Shown here in pieces: positions 10,178 through 21,992 of a stretch of 64,000 nt of DNA. Both the position numbers and the translations under genes were made by a program. The DNA comes from Hirsutella rhossiliensis. Its lineage: Eukaryota; Ascomycota; Sordariomycetes; Hypocreales; Ophiocordycipitaceae. Location of the stretch: NCBI RefSeq assembly GCF_020360975.1, contig NW_025408670.1, positions 2,480,001 through 2,544,000 of the forward strand. The letters run 5' to 3'. Every line of letters starts with the position of its first letter. Positions within the stretch are counted from its first letter, which is position 1. The notes beneath the pieces are model-generated. The model was not told where the DNA came from and did not search any database. It worked only from the letters and a program-made list of their open reading frames with translations.

Positions 10178-12092
10178 GGCGATGTCGAGCTGGGGGGAGG
10201 TTGAGCGGTTGAGGATGAAGCAGGCCTAGGCAGGGCGAATGGACCGAGGAGAGCAGGCAAGACAGAGTGCTGCGGCAGAGGTCCAAGAGCAATTATGGAT
10301 GGGCTCGAGACGACTAAAAAGCCAAAAAAGGGCTCGTGTGTGGACTGTCTGCTCGGACGTGTGGGCGAGCAAGGAGATATGCAGAGCTCGCGGAGAGAGC
10401 GTGTCGGGCGAATGGGCGACTTGGCTAAAGGCAGATAGTAGGGCGCAAATGCCATGCAGAGCAACAAGTGGGAATCCGGGGTATGCAAGCGGCGCTTCGG
10501 GGCCAAAGGGAGGGGGAGAGGGGTTGGAACGGAAACGTTGACGATGGGAATTCCAACGGGGCCGTCTTGCAGGCTAAAGAGTGTGTTGCACGGATATGTA
10601 AGGTGGATTTTGCGTCGAGTTTGCGTCGAGGTGAGAATGGATTCTGGAAAGAAAAGGAAGACGGACAGACAAGAGGAGCATGGATGCAACTTATAGGGGT
10701 CGACGAGTTGAGGCATGAATAAGGCGCAACATGGGCCATTTCGAACCGCCCCCCAATGCTTCAGGGCCCCCGCGCGCTGCCCGTCCCCAAGGGGTGTGTT
10801 GCTCTTTGTAGGCAGCGAGGCTGGTTGCCCCGAAGCATGCAAGCGCCGTCGCCGGAAGCAGTGGTCTGCTCGAGGAGACGGGACTCGATCTACCTGCGCT
10901 TCTATTTTGCTTCTATCCGCGCCGTGTCATGCTTGTATCCGAGTAATGATGGGCGGAAAGGGGCCCCCGAAACAAGACGACGGCCTGACTCGCTGACGGA
11001 GAGAAAGGTGGTGAAACGGCTGTTTGGAGACTGCTCAGGGCTGCGATTGATACAGTACAATACAAGCACTTCGCACCACGAGGTGCTCATGGTTGGAAGC
11101 TGAGCCTTGTTTGGTTCTTGAATCGACAGCGTGTGTTGCGCGTCCCGTGCCCTCTTGCTCATTGGCAGAGGGATGCACGCACGCACACGCATGCATCCAC
11201 CTCGGTCGAGGGCCGAAGAGACAGGGGCCGAAGAGACAGGGGGGCCGGCCGACTGGCTGGCCCCGAGAGAGTCTTTAATCCCCCATCAAGCGGTGGCCTG
11301 GTCGCAGCCAATCAAGGCACAGTACCGCCGCCTCCGAACACCGCTCGGATGCAGGCCGACGGTTGCTGTCATTGTACATGCATACAGTACGGTATACTGT
11401 AATATGACGGCCGAGGCCGAGGCATCTGCTGGGATATGAGCCCAGATACCGAGTCTGCACTATTTAGCAGCGTCGCCGCTCTCCATACCTCGGGCCCATG
11501 ACCATCCACCGCTGCGAGCCAGTGAGATGAGACCCCCCCTCCCCCTGTCGCGGGCGAGGAAAACGGATCCGTGGAACCTGAACGGCGGCCAAATTCTCCG
11601 ATGCTGCTGCTGCATGCTGCTGCTGTACTGCTGCCTTAAGGACGGGGGCCGGGGTGGGTTCTTGAGTTCTGCTTGCTGGACACGGCGGCTATTACGTGAA
11701 CGCTCCTTTCAGTGAGCGAGTGGCCAACGGGGGCCAGACAGTTGGCGCCCGCCCCCACTCCCTCGACGGGCCCAGTGGGTACCGCGGCCTGTACTCTGTA
11801 GGTGATTTCTCCACCCTGCACAGCCCGCCAGTGGCCGTCCAACCACCAACCACCAACCACCATCGCAAACCTTCTCTTCTCTTCCTCAAACAGCTCCCCT
11901 CCGGAGCCGGCATGCGATCGGCAAGCCACCACAGCCAGCCGCCCCAGCAGCCGTCCCAGCAGCCGCCCCAGCAGCCGCCCCAACAGCCGCGACCCCATCC
12001 GCAGAATAGCTTCGCCTCGGGCGGTCGGTGGCGGCAAGCCCGCGGCGGCGGCGGCGGCGGCGGCGTCCAGGCCCCGGCCAGAGACTCGCGCA
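10178..12092. other. Long intergenic region / GPI2 leader
   Basis: About 1.9 kb with open frames on both strands that look like GC-rich shadows. It holds a short duplication GGCCGAAGAGACAGG (near 11211-11241) and, in the leader of GPI2 (11936-11983), four copies of a 12-bp CAGCCGCCCCAG unit. No supported gene. Confidence 0.5.
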
Positions 12093-13566
12093 ATGCCCTC
12101 GCCCACCGACGACGAGGCCTCCTCCATCTCTGCCCTCGGCCGCGCACACACACACCCCTTTGCCCCCTTTGGCCGCTCGTACCTGTCGCCCCATGACGCC
12201 GCCCTCTCCCCGCCTCTGCGAGCCCTCTCCCCGGGCCCTGCCAGGCGCGGCTTCGACGCCCGCCCCGACGCGACACGCATGAGCCACCTCGATGCCGACC
12301 ACGGCAGAGCTCGCCGCCGCAAGCGCGCCTGGAAGAAGCTCATGTGGGTCAAGCAGTCGTGTACGCTTGACTCCCTAGATGCGACCACTGCACCGGCTTG
12401 GCTGACGTTGAAGCTGCCCAGGCCCCGACAATTACACGGATCAGGCCACCTTTCTCGAAAGCCTGCAGCGCAACCCGCGCCTCAAGCCCTACGACTTCTG
12501 GCCCCTCGTCGCCGACTCCACCGTCATCCTCCAGCACGCCTGCTCCGTCATCGTCTTCATCGTCTGCTTCGTCGGCATCTTCCAGGAGCGCGTCTCCCCC
12601 GTCTCCGTCGTCAGCTGCAGCAGCTTCGCCACCTTTCTCGGCTGGCTCCTCTGGGAACAGTGGGTGTCTGAGGAGGACCACGAGGGCGAGCCCGGCGCCG
12701 GCGCCGCCACCGTCGTCGTCAGGAGCGGCAGCACGCGGCGCAGAGGGCGCGCTGGCAGCATCCGCTGGCCTGTACACCCGCCCCCCCGCCCCCCGCCGCT
12801 TGGCTCCTCGGCGCCCTCGGCCGCCAGCTCGACCAGCAACCTTGACGGAGGCGGCGGCCCGAGGAATCTCCCATCTGCGTCCATGGGCTCGCACAGCCCG
12901 AGAAGCAGCCCGGCGGCGGTCCCGCAGGACGCGCCCGCGGTGCCGCCCGACGAGAATCGCGTGCACCAGCGGCTCGAGACCATCAAGTCGGCGCTCCTCA
13001 TCTACAGCACCCTGCTGGGCCTGAGCCCCATCCTCAAGTCCCTGACGCGCTCGACGTCGAGCGACAGCATCTGGGCCATGTCGTTTTGGCTGCTGGCCAT
13101 CAACATCTTCTTCTTCGACTACTCGGGCGCCGTGGGGGCCAAGTTCCCCGCCTCCCTGTCCACCAACGCGGCGCTCATGGCGTCGACGGTGCTGGCCAGC
13201 CGGCTGCCCTCGACCAAGCAGGTCTTTAGCCTGACGCTCTTCAGCATCGAGGTCTTTGGCCTCTTCCCCGTCTTCCGGCGACACGTGCGCCACCGCAGCC
13301 GGAGATACCACGCGCTGTTGACGGCGCTGCTGGTGCTGGGCGCGGGCCTGGGCGTGGGCATCGTCCTGGGAGATGCCCAGGCCGACCGGTGGCCGTGGAA
13401 GAGCGGCATGGTGGGCATGATGGTGGGCGTGTTCCTGGTGGCCCTGGCCGCGGGCGGGTGCAGCTGGTGGCTGATTGGGCTGCAAAAGTACAAGAATGAG
13501 ATACGAGGGCCGTGGGACCCGGCGAGGCCCATCATCATGAGCCGGACGCGGTGGGATGACGGGTAG
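12093..13566 (+). CDS. GPI2: GPI-GlcNAc transferase subunit GPI2 (PIG-C)
   Basis: The multi-spanning ER subunit of phosphatidylinositol N-acetylglucosaminyltransferase, which carries out the first step of GPI-anchor synthesis. Exons 12093-12360 and 12422-13566 give 470 residues. The family signature is split by the intron: WKKLMWVKQS ends the first exon, and PDNYTD, QRNPRLKPYDFWPLVADS and the first membrane helices start the second. Further helices follow after a low-complexity Ser/Pro/Gly loop, and the C-terminus has the WWLIGLQKYKNEIRGPWDPA end. Donor GTACGC at 12361 keeps the two-residue spacing before PDNYTD. The ATG at 12093 is the first in frame; a Pro/Ala-rich open frame extends upstream without an ATG. 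Confidence 0.92.
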
Positions 13567-15461
13567 CAGGCAGCACATAGGACGGGTACATACACACACA
13601 CACACACACACACACAATACATGCATACATATATGCTGCATCTGCGTCTACATACATGCGTCTTGGGGGCTTCGCAGCCCGCACGTGTCGCCGTGGTTAC
13701 GGGGCTGTCTCGTGGGATCTGTTCCCTCAGAGGCAGCAGCTGACCTGGCAACAGCAAGGGCGCCGGCGCCGACCTGCCACTGCGTCGGTTTCCTCGGTGC
13801 GTCGGGACCGTACCGTCCAGTATGATTTGCAAGGGCAGCATGTCTGTCTCGCGGTAGTTTCGGACACGCACCATACATGACAAGGGCAAGCAAAGTGTAG
13901 ATGGCAGAAGCCGCTGCTGTTAGGGAGACCCCAAGGGAAGGGTGGCAGGGGGAGAAGAAACACAGGCAGAAGTGAACAAGGTTAAAAAAAGAAAACACAA
14001 GTTTGGATCATGGCCTCCCTCCCTCGAGGAAAGGCCGCGGTCTGGGGCGAGGGGGTTGTGTCTCAACGGGGGATAAGCCTGAGCGCAAACACATGACGGC
14101 CACGAGGGCGACGAACTATGGGGAGAAAAAGAAACAAGGAGATGAGATCTCTGTATCTCATAGGGAGGGATCGTTTAACGGGCAGCCGAGCTGCACTGGA
14201 GTGGACAGACGGACAGCTGGGGGTTTTCCCGACCTGGCCAAAGTCAACGATTAGCCCGAGGTGACGTCGAGCAGCCCAGCCACTATCTACAGGTGGCAGA
14301 TGGGCGTTATGCTCTGCAGCTGGGGTGCCTTTGACATTGAGCCGTCATCCATGCATGAGGATGCTGCATGCAGACCGAGCCCGATAGCCGGGTCTGCTGC
14401 AGATGTCAAAACTCGCCGCCCCTGGGCCCGTGACCTGCGGCCGAACAAAGCCGGCCATCTCGACCATGCAAGGAGTGTAGTCCAGGCGTGCGCGGGAACC
14501 GCTGGCTGGCGGGCTTGGTGTGGGGGGCCTTTCATGGCGATGAACGAGGACGCGGGGCAAGGAGAGAGAGACAAGGCCAGAGACAGACGGCGCAAGGGCA
14601 GTGGTCCATCTTGGCCCGGCAAAAGAGGCACCGAGACGGGCCCAGTCCAAGCATCGAGGGAAGCTACTCGACAAATCCTGCGACCCAGGAGACGCCGTGT
14701 GCTTTGTGCAGGGAAACATGGTGTTGGCAAAGCGGCAAAACCACCTGCTGCAGAGCGCAGACACTGGTGAAGCTCGCAGGATCCCTGTATGTATTACATG
14801 CCGCACTCACAGTAGGCCACTCTGACGTACAGAACCTAAGTAATTAATCCCTACAGCACGTACAGTGGGGTCGGTCCTTGACGTACTTACCGGCAGCACG
14901 TACAGCACAGCGGGTGCCCGCCCCCGTACGTACGGCCAGGCACGCAGCAGCAGGGGGCGGGCCCGTCCGCTAGCGCACTCCACCACCGCCCGCCCGGCGC
15001 CCGGCCCCCGTCGCCGACGCTGCTCCGCCGTGCACCACCGTTATTTGCCAACCTCCCTAGTGTAAGTGGAAAAGGTAGAAGCGCAGAATTGGGGTGGATT
15101 GGTGGATGGGTGGATGATGAAAGCCCGGCAGGGCAGCCAGCAGATGTCTGACAAGTGATGCTGCCTTGCTTTGTTGGAGCAGCCCCATCATTTCCCTCGC
15201 CGTCTGCTCGCTCAAGGGCAACCGCTCCTCGACCATTTTAAGACCCCGTCCTTCCCTCCTGTTTCCTTGTCCCCCCCTCTCTCCTCATCGCATCTTACCA
15301 CTCATTCCAACACTCTCGCTCTCACGCTCTCTTTCGTCCCTGTACATAACTCGCAGCCTTTTCTCGTCCACGCTCACTTCTTGCACACACGTCCCTTCCA
15401 CTCTCCCCTTTCCACAGAGCAGACAACCACAACAACAACAACAACAACCACACTCGCCATC
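13567..15461. other. Long intergenic region
   Basis: No gene recognised in about 1.9 kb. Features: an (AC)n tract right after GPI2 (13592-13616), several GTACGT-type palindromes at 14,820-14,940, and the pyrimidine-rich leader of the CFEM gene with an (AAC)n tract at 15429-15449 just before its ATG. Confidence 0.5.
13592..13616. repeat. (AC)n microsatellite
   Basis: About twelve AC units in the 3' flank of GPI2. Confidence 0.9.
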
Positions 15462-16350
15462 ATGAAGGCCACACTCATCACCCTCGCTGCCACCGGCCTC
15501 GTTGTCGCCCAGAACTATGCCGGCATGCCCGAGTGCGCCGTGAGCCTCCCCCCCCCCTCCCTTGCAGCACCCTCACCGTCCCTCTTACTGACAACTTCCT
15601 CCATAGATCCCCTGCCTTCACGACGCCCTCCCCCATTCCGGCTGCAATCCCGCCGACGTTGCCTGTCTCTGCCGCGAGGACACCCAGCGCAGGCTCATGG
15701 GAGCCGTCGCCCCCTGCATCCTGTCCAGGTGCAACCCCGACGAGGTGGGCCGCGTCCAGTCCTCCGCCGCCGCCGCCTGTGCTCAGGCCGGTGGAGCTCA
15801 CCCGGGCGCCCCCGGTGTTCCCGGTACACCCGGCTTTCCCGGCGGTCCCGGTGCTCCTGGTGCCCCCGGCTTTCCTGGCGCCCCCGGCTTTCCTGGCGCC
15901 CCCGGCTTTCCGGGCGCCCCCGGCGCTCCCCACTCCGACTACCACGGCTCCGACGCCACCTCGGTCCTCTCCGGCAGCACCTACATCTCGGGCTCCTGGG
16001 TCGGCAGCGTGCCCGTCACCGGCGCCCACTCGGACGGCTCCCACCCCTGGTCCACCCAGACCAACCCGGGCCTCATCCCCACCCCCGGCGCTTCCCACAC
16101 TTGGGACGACGACGATGACTCCTCGAGCCTCTGGTCCTCGCCCACGGCTACCTGGTCCTCGCGCAACGGCCTCATCACCAGCGCCTTTACCACCGGCCCC
16201 AATGGCTCTCTTACCCCCACCGCCACCCAGACCAACGCCTTCGCCTCCACCACCACTTTTGGCTCTCCTAGCGTCACCACCGGTGCTGCCCCTGGAGGCC
16301 CTGCCGCTGGTGCCCTGGCTGCCGTCTTAGCCGCTGCCCTGATCCTGTAA
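15462..16350 (+). CDS. CFEM-domain GPI-anchored protein with collagen-like repeats
   Basis: Two exons (15462-15539 and 15607-16350) encode 273 residues. A signal peptide (ending VVAQN) is followed by a CFEM domain with all eight cysteines (EC, IPC, SGC, VAC, LC, APC, SRC, AAAAC). Immediately after comes a run of about 14 Gly-X-Y triplets such as GFPGAP, then a Ser/Thr/Pro-rich stalk, and a hydrophobic alanine-rich C-terminus typical of a GPI anchor signal. CFEM proteins act at the cell surface in haem uptake, adhesion or host contact. The Gly-X-Y tract suggests a rod-like spacer or a triple helix. Fungal collagen-like surface proteins are known, but the CFEM plus collagen order is notable. 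Confidence 0.88.
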
Positions 16351-16783
16351 GGTGTCTCTTGTGTATTTGCTGGCAATGGGAAGTCGTTCGGTCTTGGAGT
16401 TGGACAGCATGTCACCGCATGATGGGATGAATAATATGGTACATAGGCGATGGGGGCTTGTCACATGTGTCCGAAGCTGAGTAGGGCCCTCGACTTTGGA
16501 CTTGTAATGATAGATGGCTAATAATAATACTACTACCTTTGCCCCTGTCCGTCCTCTCACCGTAATGGTTCTTGTAGTGTCTAGCCATGCCACACTCGTC
16601 CGGTTACCCCTACCCTTGTCCCTTTGTGAAGAGCAATGTGTCTTGTCGCGCCAAACTATTTTACAATTACTGGAGCACCTCGCCAGCTCAGGAGTAGCAT
16701 CAATGTACAAACAAGCCAGCAGCGGTCGGGACCGTCCTCTCCAGAGTCCATACGTGTAGCAAGCTCAACACTGCACCCGGCCA
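16351..16783. other. Convergent intergenic region
   Basis: 3' flanks only; no gene seen. Confidence 0.55.
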
Positions 16784-18151
16784 TCACGGGAGCGTCGAAT
16801 CGGTCGAATAGTTGTTGGCCACGGCAGCCGCAGCAGACTTGAGGATCTCATCGGCCAAGGCTTCGCCCGTGGGCCCGTCCTGGATCACTTCCTGACCCTC
16901 GTCCTTGTCGAGGTAAACGTCGACCAGAAACGGCCGCTGGGTCGTGTTGTATCTGAAGTCGTTGATGGCCGCGTTGACGAACAGCGTCTGCCTCCCGTGC
17001 TCCAGGCGAGAGTGGCCTTCTGTCAAGTCGATATGGATCGACTGCTGGTCCACCAGCTTGCCCAGGGCCTCGGGGCCAGGCGGGAAATAATTGAAGGAGC
17101 GGTATATTTGCTCCAAGTCGGTCAGCGTCGAGAGGCGCGACATAGCGGCGTCGATTGAGTTCTCCCAAGTGGGAATTGGCAAGTGCGAGCCTGCCATGGC
17201 TGTCCTCATGACGGCCGTGTAACTGTAGTCCATCCATGAGGCGAGGTAGCAGCCCCAGGCCTCGTGGATGTGGCCGAAGCAGTGAATCTTGGGCCTGGCG
17301 TTGTAGACGGCCTGGAAGAGTGTGCTGCAGCCGGCGCGCTGGCCGTTGAAGGTATAGTCGAGGATGCCGTGCGGGGGACCGTGGGTCATGGCGATGTCGA
17401 CGCCCCGGGGGATGGCGAAGTCATGGCTGCCCGCCTCGTACTGAAGTGCCCAGTTGCCGAACTTGGGGGTGAAGGGGCTTGCGTAGATGGTCAAACGGGC
17501 GCCGTTGGCGAGGGTGAAGGAATGCGTCCCTTCTTCGAGGTAGCGCACGCCATCCGTCTCGGCTGAATCAAACAGATTGAGTACCATGCAGTTCATCAGG
17601 CCGGAGCTCGGGCCCGAGAAGTGGGTTGCCGTAAAGTCATAATCGAGAGCCAAGTCGTGGTTCCCGGCAATGACGAGCTTGAGGGGCGCGCGGATCTCAC
17701 GCATCATCTCGATAGTGCGCTCAAACTCGTCCACCGAGCCGCGCCTCGTCAGGTCGCCGCAGTGAATGGCAACGTCGGCCTCGGGCAGCGGCTCGCGGTA
17801 CCCGACGGGCGGCGGCTTGCGGCACCCGGCGGGCAGCCAATCATCCTCGTCGTCAATCTCAATGCTGAACCCAGACTCGCTCACCGAGCTGTCCATCGTC
17901 GGGTCGTCGGCTTGGATGTGGCCAAACTTGGGCGCGGGCAGCGGTTCGCCATCGTGGGACTGGGCCAGCATGATATCGGGCACCGGCTCGCCGAACCCGG
18001 CTGCACGGTACTCGGCGAGCAGCTTCCTGGGCGAAATATGCTCTTGGGGCGAGGGCGGATCTTCCTCGAAGTCGCCAGCCCTCTGCGGCTTCTGGCCGTG
18101 CGTATCGGACAGGATCAAGATGCGCGTCTTGATGCCGGGCCGGGACGACAT
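16784..18151 (-). CDS. Calcineurin-like metallophosphoesterase (MPPED type)
   Basis: A 455-residue single-exon metallophosphoesterase. The five metal and phosphate motifs are present in order: SDTHG near the N-terminus, GDLTRRG, GNHD, THGPPHGILD and GHIHE. An insert of about 110 residues separates the first two motifs; it is acidic and low in complexity. The layout matches the MPPED1/MPPED2 branch, usually cyclic-nucleotide or phosphodiester hydrolases. The frame is open upstream to 18379, but the ATG at 18151 lies 13 codons before the first motif, as in relatives. It is divergent from MED31. Confidence 0.85.
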   Translation of the reverse strand: MSSRPGIKTRILILSDTHGQKPQRAGDFEEDPPSPQEHISPRKLLAEYRAAGFGEPVPDIMLAQSHDGEPLPAPKFGHIQADDPTMDSSVSESGFSIEIDDEDDWLPAGCRKPPPVGYREPLPEADVAIHCGDLTRRGSVDEFERTIEMMREIRAPLKLVIAGNHDLALDYDFTATHFSGPSSGLMNCMVLNLFDSAETDGVRYLEEGTHSFTLANGARLTIYASPFTPKFGNWALQYEAGSHDFAIPRGVDIAMTHGPPHGILDYTFNGQRAGCSTLFQAVYNARPKIHCFGHIHEAWGCYLASWMDYSYTAVMRTAMAGSHLPIPTWENSIDAAMSRLSTLTDLEQIYRSFNYFPPGPEALGKLVDQQSIHIDLTEGHSRLEHGRQTLFVNAAINDFRYNTTQRPFLVDVYLDKDEGQEVIQDGPTGEALADEILKSAAAAVANNYSTDSTLP

Positions 18152-18890
18152 GGCTTCTTGTTGGGTTGGAGCAGTGTTTGGGGGGTGAATGGTTGAAAAC
18201 CCTACACGAGAGTCGGTGAGAGCGGGGGATCGAGGAGTCTCTGTGATGGACGGGGGCGAGAATGAAGGCCCGGAGGCTATCGCTGGCTGCCTGGAGTGGT
18301 TTGTTGCCTGGCATAAGCCGCCATGTGACGGCTTCCAGGGACAGGCGGTTAACCGGAACCGGGAGCGAGGAAAGCGCATCTGGGCGAGGTCTGAGTTCGC
18401 TCACTCAAGTAAGTGGCCGCGGGAGCTGGTGAATCTGAGGGTATAAGAGCAAGCTTGAAGAGAGGCGAAGCATTGGGAAACCCCCTCTTGCGAGAGCCGT
18501 GAGGCTCCAAGGGCGCCTGCCTTGTTAACTCTAAAGACTCGGAAGGAACGAATGTGCCTGTTCAACCCGCTGCGTGTCCCGGGACCTCCAGAGGCAGGAG
18601 CGCCATGGGTGGCGTGGAAAGCATCCCGGCAAAGCGACACCAAAGAGAAGCTTAAACATGAAAGAATCAACAGGGAATGGGGGTTCTTGCATGATTCAAG
18701 TAATGACGGAGTCTCGCAGTATCGCCAGTCGTACGGACTTGGAGCGGGCAGAGTGGAGACCTGCTGCTGAAGACTCCACATGCCAGAGGTACCTCCTCTC
18801 TCAAAACATCTCCCTTCATCATCGCCAACCACGCCAACGCGACGACAGCAGCGCCGCGCATCCCTCGCCAACACCCCCCACCGCTCACAC
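18152..18890. other. Divergent promoter region
   Basis: Shared upstream region of the metallophosphoesterase and MED31. No gene seen. Confidence 0.55.
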
Positions 18891-19373
18891 ATGGACTCGC
18901 AACCACCGCTCGACGCCTCCATGGCGTCGCCCCCGCTGCCCCCGGCGTCCGGCTCGACAGACGGGGAGCCCATGTACGGCGGCTACTCGCGCTTCGAGAT
19001 TGAGCTCGAGGTGCGCCATCTTCTTTCGCATTCTTTGTCCTCCTTGGACTCCAGCCAGCTTGGCACTGTTTCCTGAAATGCTGACCCTTGCGACACGCAG
19101 TTTGTCCAGTCCCTCGCCAACCCCTACTACCTCAACCACCTCGCCTCGCAAAAACTTCTCACCCAGCCCGCCTTTGTCGCCTACCTCGCCTACCTGCAGT
19201 ACTGGGCCGAGCCGCCCTACCTCAAGTACCTCATCTACCCGGGGCCGACGCTGCGAAACCTCGAGCTGCTGCAGCAGGAGAGGTTCCGCCAAGACATTAT
19301 GAGCCCGGATCTGGTGCAGCGCCTGGTCGAGGAGGAGATGAAGGCGTCGGTTCAGTGGCACCGCGAGCCTTGA
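18891..19373 (+). CDS. MED31: Mediator complex subunit 31 (Soh1)
   Basis: Two exons (18891-19010 and 19101-19373, 90-nt GT-AG intron) encode 130 residues. The conserved MED31 core FVQSLANPYYLNHLA begins exactly at the second exon, followed by the aromatic stretch YLQYWAEPPYLKYL and the PGPTLRNLELLQ end. It is a middle-module subunit of Mediator, linking transcription factors to RNA polymerase II in the nucleus. The first 35 residues are Pro/Ser-rich and variable. It converges with RPC11 258 bp away. Confidence 0.93.
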
Positions 19374-19631
19374 CCGTCATACGATCCTACAGCCCGACTG
19401 ACTTCAATGACGTACAACCCGACGGTGGAAAACATGCCTGTTCCACTGTCTGATGCATGGTGCGCGATAAGGCCTCCAGATGCTTTTCATGGCGACTGCA
19501 AGAGCCGGCCGGAAAGAACCAAGACAAAATTCACCAACACGAAACAACACCTCATACCGTTGAGCAACTCCAAATCGAACCAAAACGCCATGCACCGCAA
19601 CCCTCACGCTCCCTCCCGCCACAAACGCCTC

Positions 19632-20020
19632 CTAATTCTCGCGCCATCGGTTGCCGCAGGTCATGCACTTGTAGAAACTCGTCATGGGCTCGTCGGCACT
19701 GCGGATCTGGACCTGGAAAAAGGCAGCCTCGTCGCCGTCGCACCCGTCGCCGGGGCACTGCACGCGGCCCTTTTGCGCATTGTCCCACGCGCCGGGCCCG
19801 CCAAAGACGTCCTCCTTTTCCTTGCGCTCAAAGAGGCGCCGCGAGAAGATGGGCTCGGTGATTGTGTGTTCAAAGGGACATGTGCGGCACTCGAGGCGGT
19901 TGGTGCGTTGGTTGGTGAGGGAGACGGTGAGGATGTTGGCGCAGTGCGGGCAGACTGGGCGTTGTCAGTTGACGTGGTCCAGAGGGAAGGCCTTGACGGC
20001 ATAGTCATACAGAGAAGCAT
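19632..20020 (-). CDS. RPC11: RNA polymerase III subunit C11 (TFIIS-like)
   Basis: The 110-residue Pol III subunit that supports RNA cleavage and termination. The first exon is only 10 nt (20020-20011); a GT-AG intron follows and the second exon is 19954-19632. Splicing makes the first zinc ribbon start MLLFCPHCANIL. The N-terminal ribbon has CPHC and CRTC pairs; the C-terminal ribbon has CPGDGC and CMTC pairs with the catalytic acidic hairpin RSADEP. Length equals that of the yeast subunit. The minute first exon makes this gene easy to miss or mis-start. Confidence 0.92.
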
Positions 20021-20736
20021 GGTGGGCGGCTTGTATCTCCCTTGGTGCCGGGAGGCTGGTTGCGTCTACTAGGCCTGTGAAATGAGAGCGTGGTCCTCTG
20101 AGCTGAAGCCTGCGCCCGAGCGCCAGTGGCCTGTGGTCGAGTTTGCGGCAGTGTTTGGTAGTTGAACGAACGGGAAAAAGTGAGCCAAAAAGCCGTCATG
20201 GTCCAATTATCCTCCGACGAAGAGCCGGCGCGGGTTTGATGGTGGGGTCCACTACGTACTTGCAGGCGGCAATTCCGCACCCACCCTCAGGTACCACAGT
20301 ACCTGAAGCACCTGCCCGTGACGTCTCGTCCCCCCGAGTCACCGCCGCTAAGAGGCCGACTTCCCGGTCCGTGCTCCGGCCCCAGGCGCCAAAGTACAGC
20401 GCCCACAGTTGCCCAGCAGCAGGTACCTGAAGCCTGAAGCCCATCACCGCCCTCACTCACTCCCACTCCCTCCCTCGCTCGCCTCCCCCTTTCCCGCCCC
20501 TACCCCTTGCGCGCCCCGCCAGCACCGCCCTGCAAGCCCCTCCACGCCACCCCCCCGTCTTCCGCGCCTCATCGCCCATCCGATCGTCTCGCATCCCGTC
20601 CCTCCTCGCAACCTCGCGCCATATATCCTCTCCAGTCAACCCCGCCAAGCCTCTCCCTGGGATAACCAAAAAAAAGGAAAAAAACACACGCAGCTTCGTC
20701 ATCCACCGTTGTCGTCCCGTCCGGTTCTGCGACATC
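20021..20736. other. Divergent promoter region
   Basis: Between RPC11 and the ankyrin protein. Strong C/T-rich tract at 20450-20640 followed by an A-rich run at about 20670. No gene seen. Confidence 0.55.
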
Positions 20737-21572
20737 ATGGCCGCCGAGGAAGAGCACGAGGTAAAAGCGACTCCTCCCTCTTGAAGTCACAAAAGTTGGG
20801 ACGAGCAGAGAGATGGTGCTTGAGAAGGGGTTCTGACCATGCGATGCCCTTCTTTATAGGGCGCGTCCGTCAAGGAACTCCTCATCGAAGCCTGCCGCCG
20901 CAACAACACGGAGCTCCTCGTCGAGGTTCTGGCCGACCGCTCCGAAGACGACATCTCGACGCTCCTCAACTCCACCACCACCGTCATGGGCAACCACCTC
21001 TACCACGAGGCCGCCTCCCACGGCAACTGTCGGTTCAAACTCCCCTCAGCCCCCCCTTCCCCTTGTTGGCTTTGGCTAACCCGCGACCAAAACACGGCGC
21101 AGACGAAATCATCGACCTCCTCCTCGACCAACCCAACTTCGAATGCGACCCCGTCAACCGCCTCGAGGGCGACACCCCCCTCCACACCGTCATCCGCTGG
21201 CTCAATGCCGAACCCCCCGCCCAGCGGCCCTTTGGCCGCGCCCTCATCGACATGATGCTCGAGGCCGGCTCCAACCCGCGCGTCCGCAACAAGGCCCGCC
21301 TGACCCCGCTCCAGCTCGTCGACCCGTCCAACAAGGACCTCCGCGACCTCATCCAGCAGCACGAGTATGCCAGCCAAAACGCAGGTGACTTTGTCAACGT
21401 CGATGCCCGCCCCTCAAACAACGCCAAGTCCGCCCCCCCTGCCCCGCCCGTCCCTGGCGTCGACGCCCCCGCCGCCGACGACTCCGACGACGATGCAGAG
21501 TTTAGTGGCAGCGACGACGAGGAACGCGCCGAGTGGGAGCGTAGGAGAAAGGAAAGAGGGCAGCGCAGCTAA
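20737..21572 (+). CDS. Small ankyrin-repeat protein (YGL242C-like)
   Basis: Three exons (20737-20760, 20860-21028, 21103-21572; GT-AG introns) encode 220 residues. The protein starts MAAEEEHE; ankyrin-type helices follow (LLIEACRRNNTELL, GNHLYHEAASHGN, EIIDLLLDQPNF, GDTPLHTVIRWLN, ALIDMMLEAG, TPLQLVDP), then a Pro/Ala linker, and a highly acidic and charged C-terminus. This resembles the short fungal ankyrin protein YGL242C, whose role is unclear. The second intron sits inside an ankyrin helix and its removal restores NYEIID. Confidence 0.82.
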
Positions 21573-21992
21573 AGGGGGGAGGCCTTCCCATGCTGTCGTG
21601 TCATCATCAGTCGGGTCGGCGTTGAGCGTGCCATTTCACACCGCTGGGCGGACGACATATTCCAGGCATACCGTACTACGTGAGCATTAGAGTCACGCAC
21701 CAGGGGTTAGACAGGAGCTAAATATATCATGTGCTAGGTTTCTCCACGTCTGCAGAATGGGTATATGAACTCTAGGTAGTGCTCTCCTAAGCAGCTGTTG
21801 TGGTCTGTAGGTTGCTTCCTCCGCCACACGTCCCCCGTCATCAATGGGCTGATGCGACTCCTTCGCCGCCATCGCACACTCTGTCATCCCCAGTCGCTCT
21901 CAATCCTCTAAGCTTGGTCCACGCCCGAGTGCCCATGCCCGCCAGGGGCAGAGCAACCCAGCAGTCGTATGCCTCCTTGGACTTTCCACCTC
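21573..21992. other. Convergent intergenic region
   Basis: 3' flanks of the ankyrin and thaumatin-like genes; no gene seen. Confidence 0.55.

Noticed and set aside
10174..10842. 222-codon minus-strand frame directly upstream of the small secreted protein
   Set aside because: Overlaps that gene's start and leader; no motif or intron signal supports it.
11636..12388. Minus-strand open frame of 250 codons
   Set aside because: Antisense of the GPI2 first exon and leader; GC-rich shadow.
14261..14806. Overlapping open frames on both strands
   Set aside because: Neither has a family resemblance; composition is explained by high GC.
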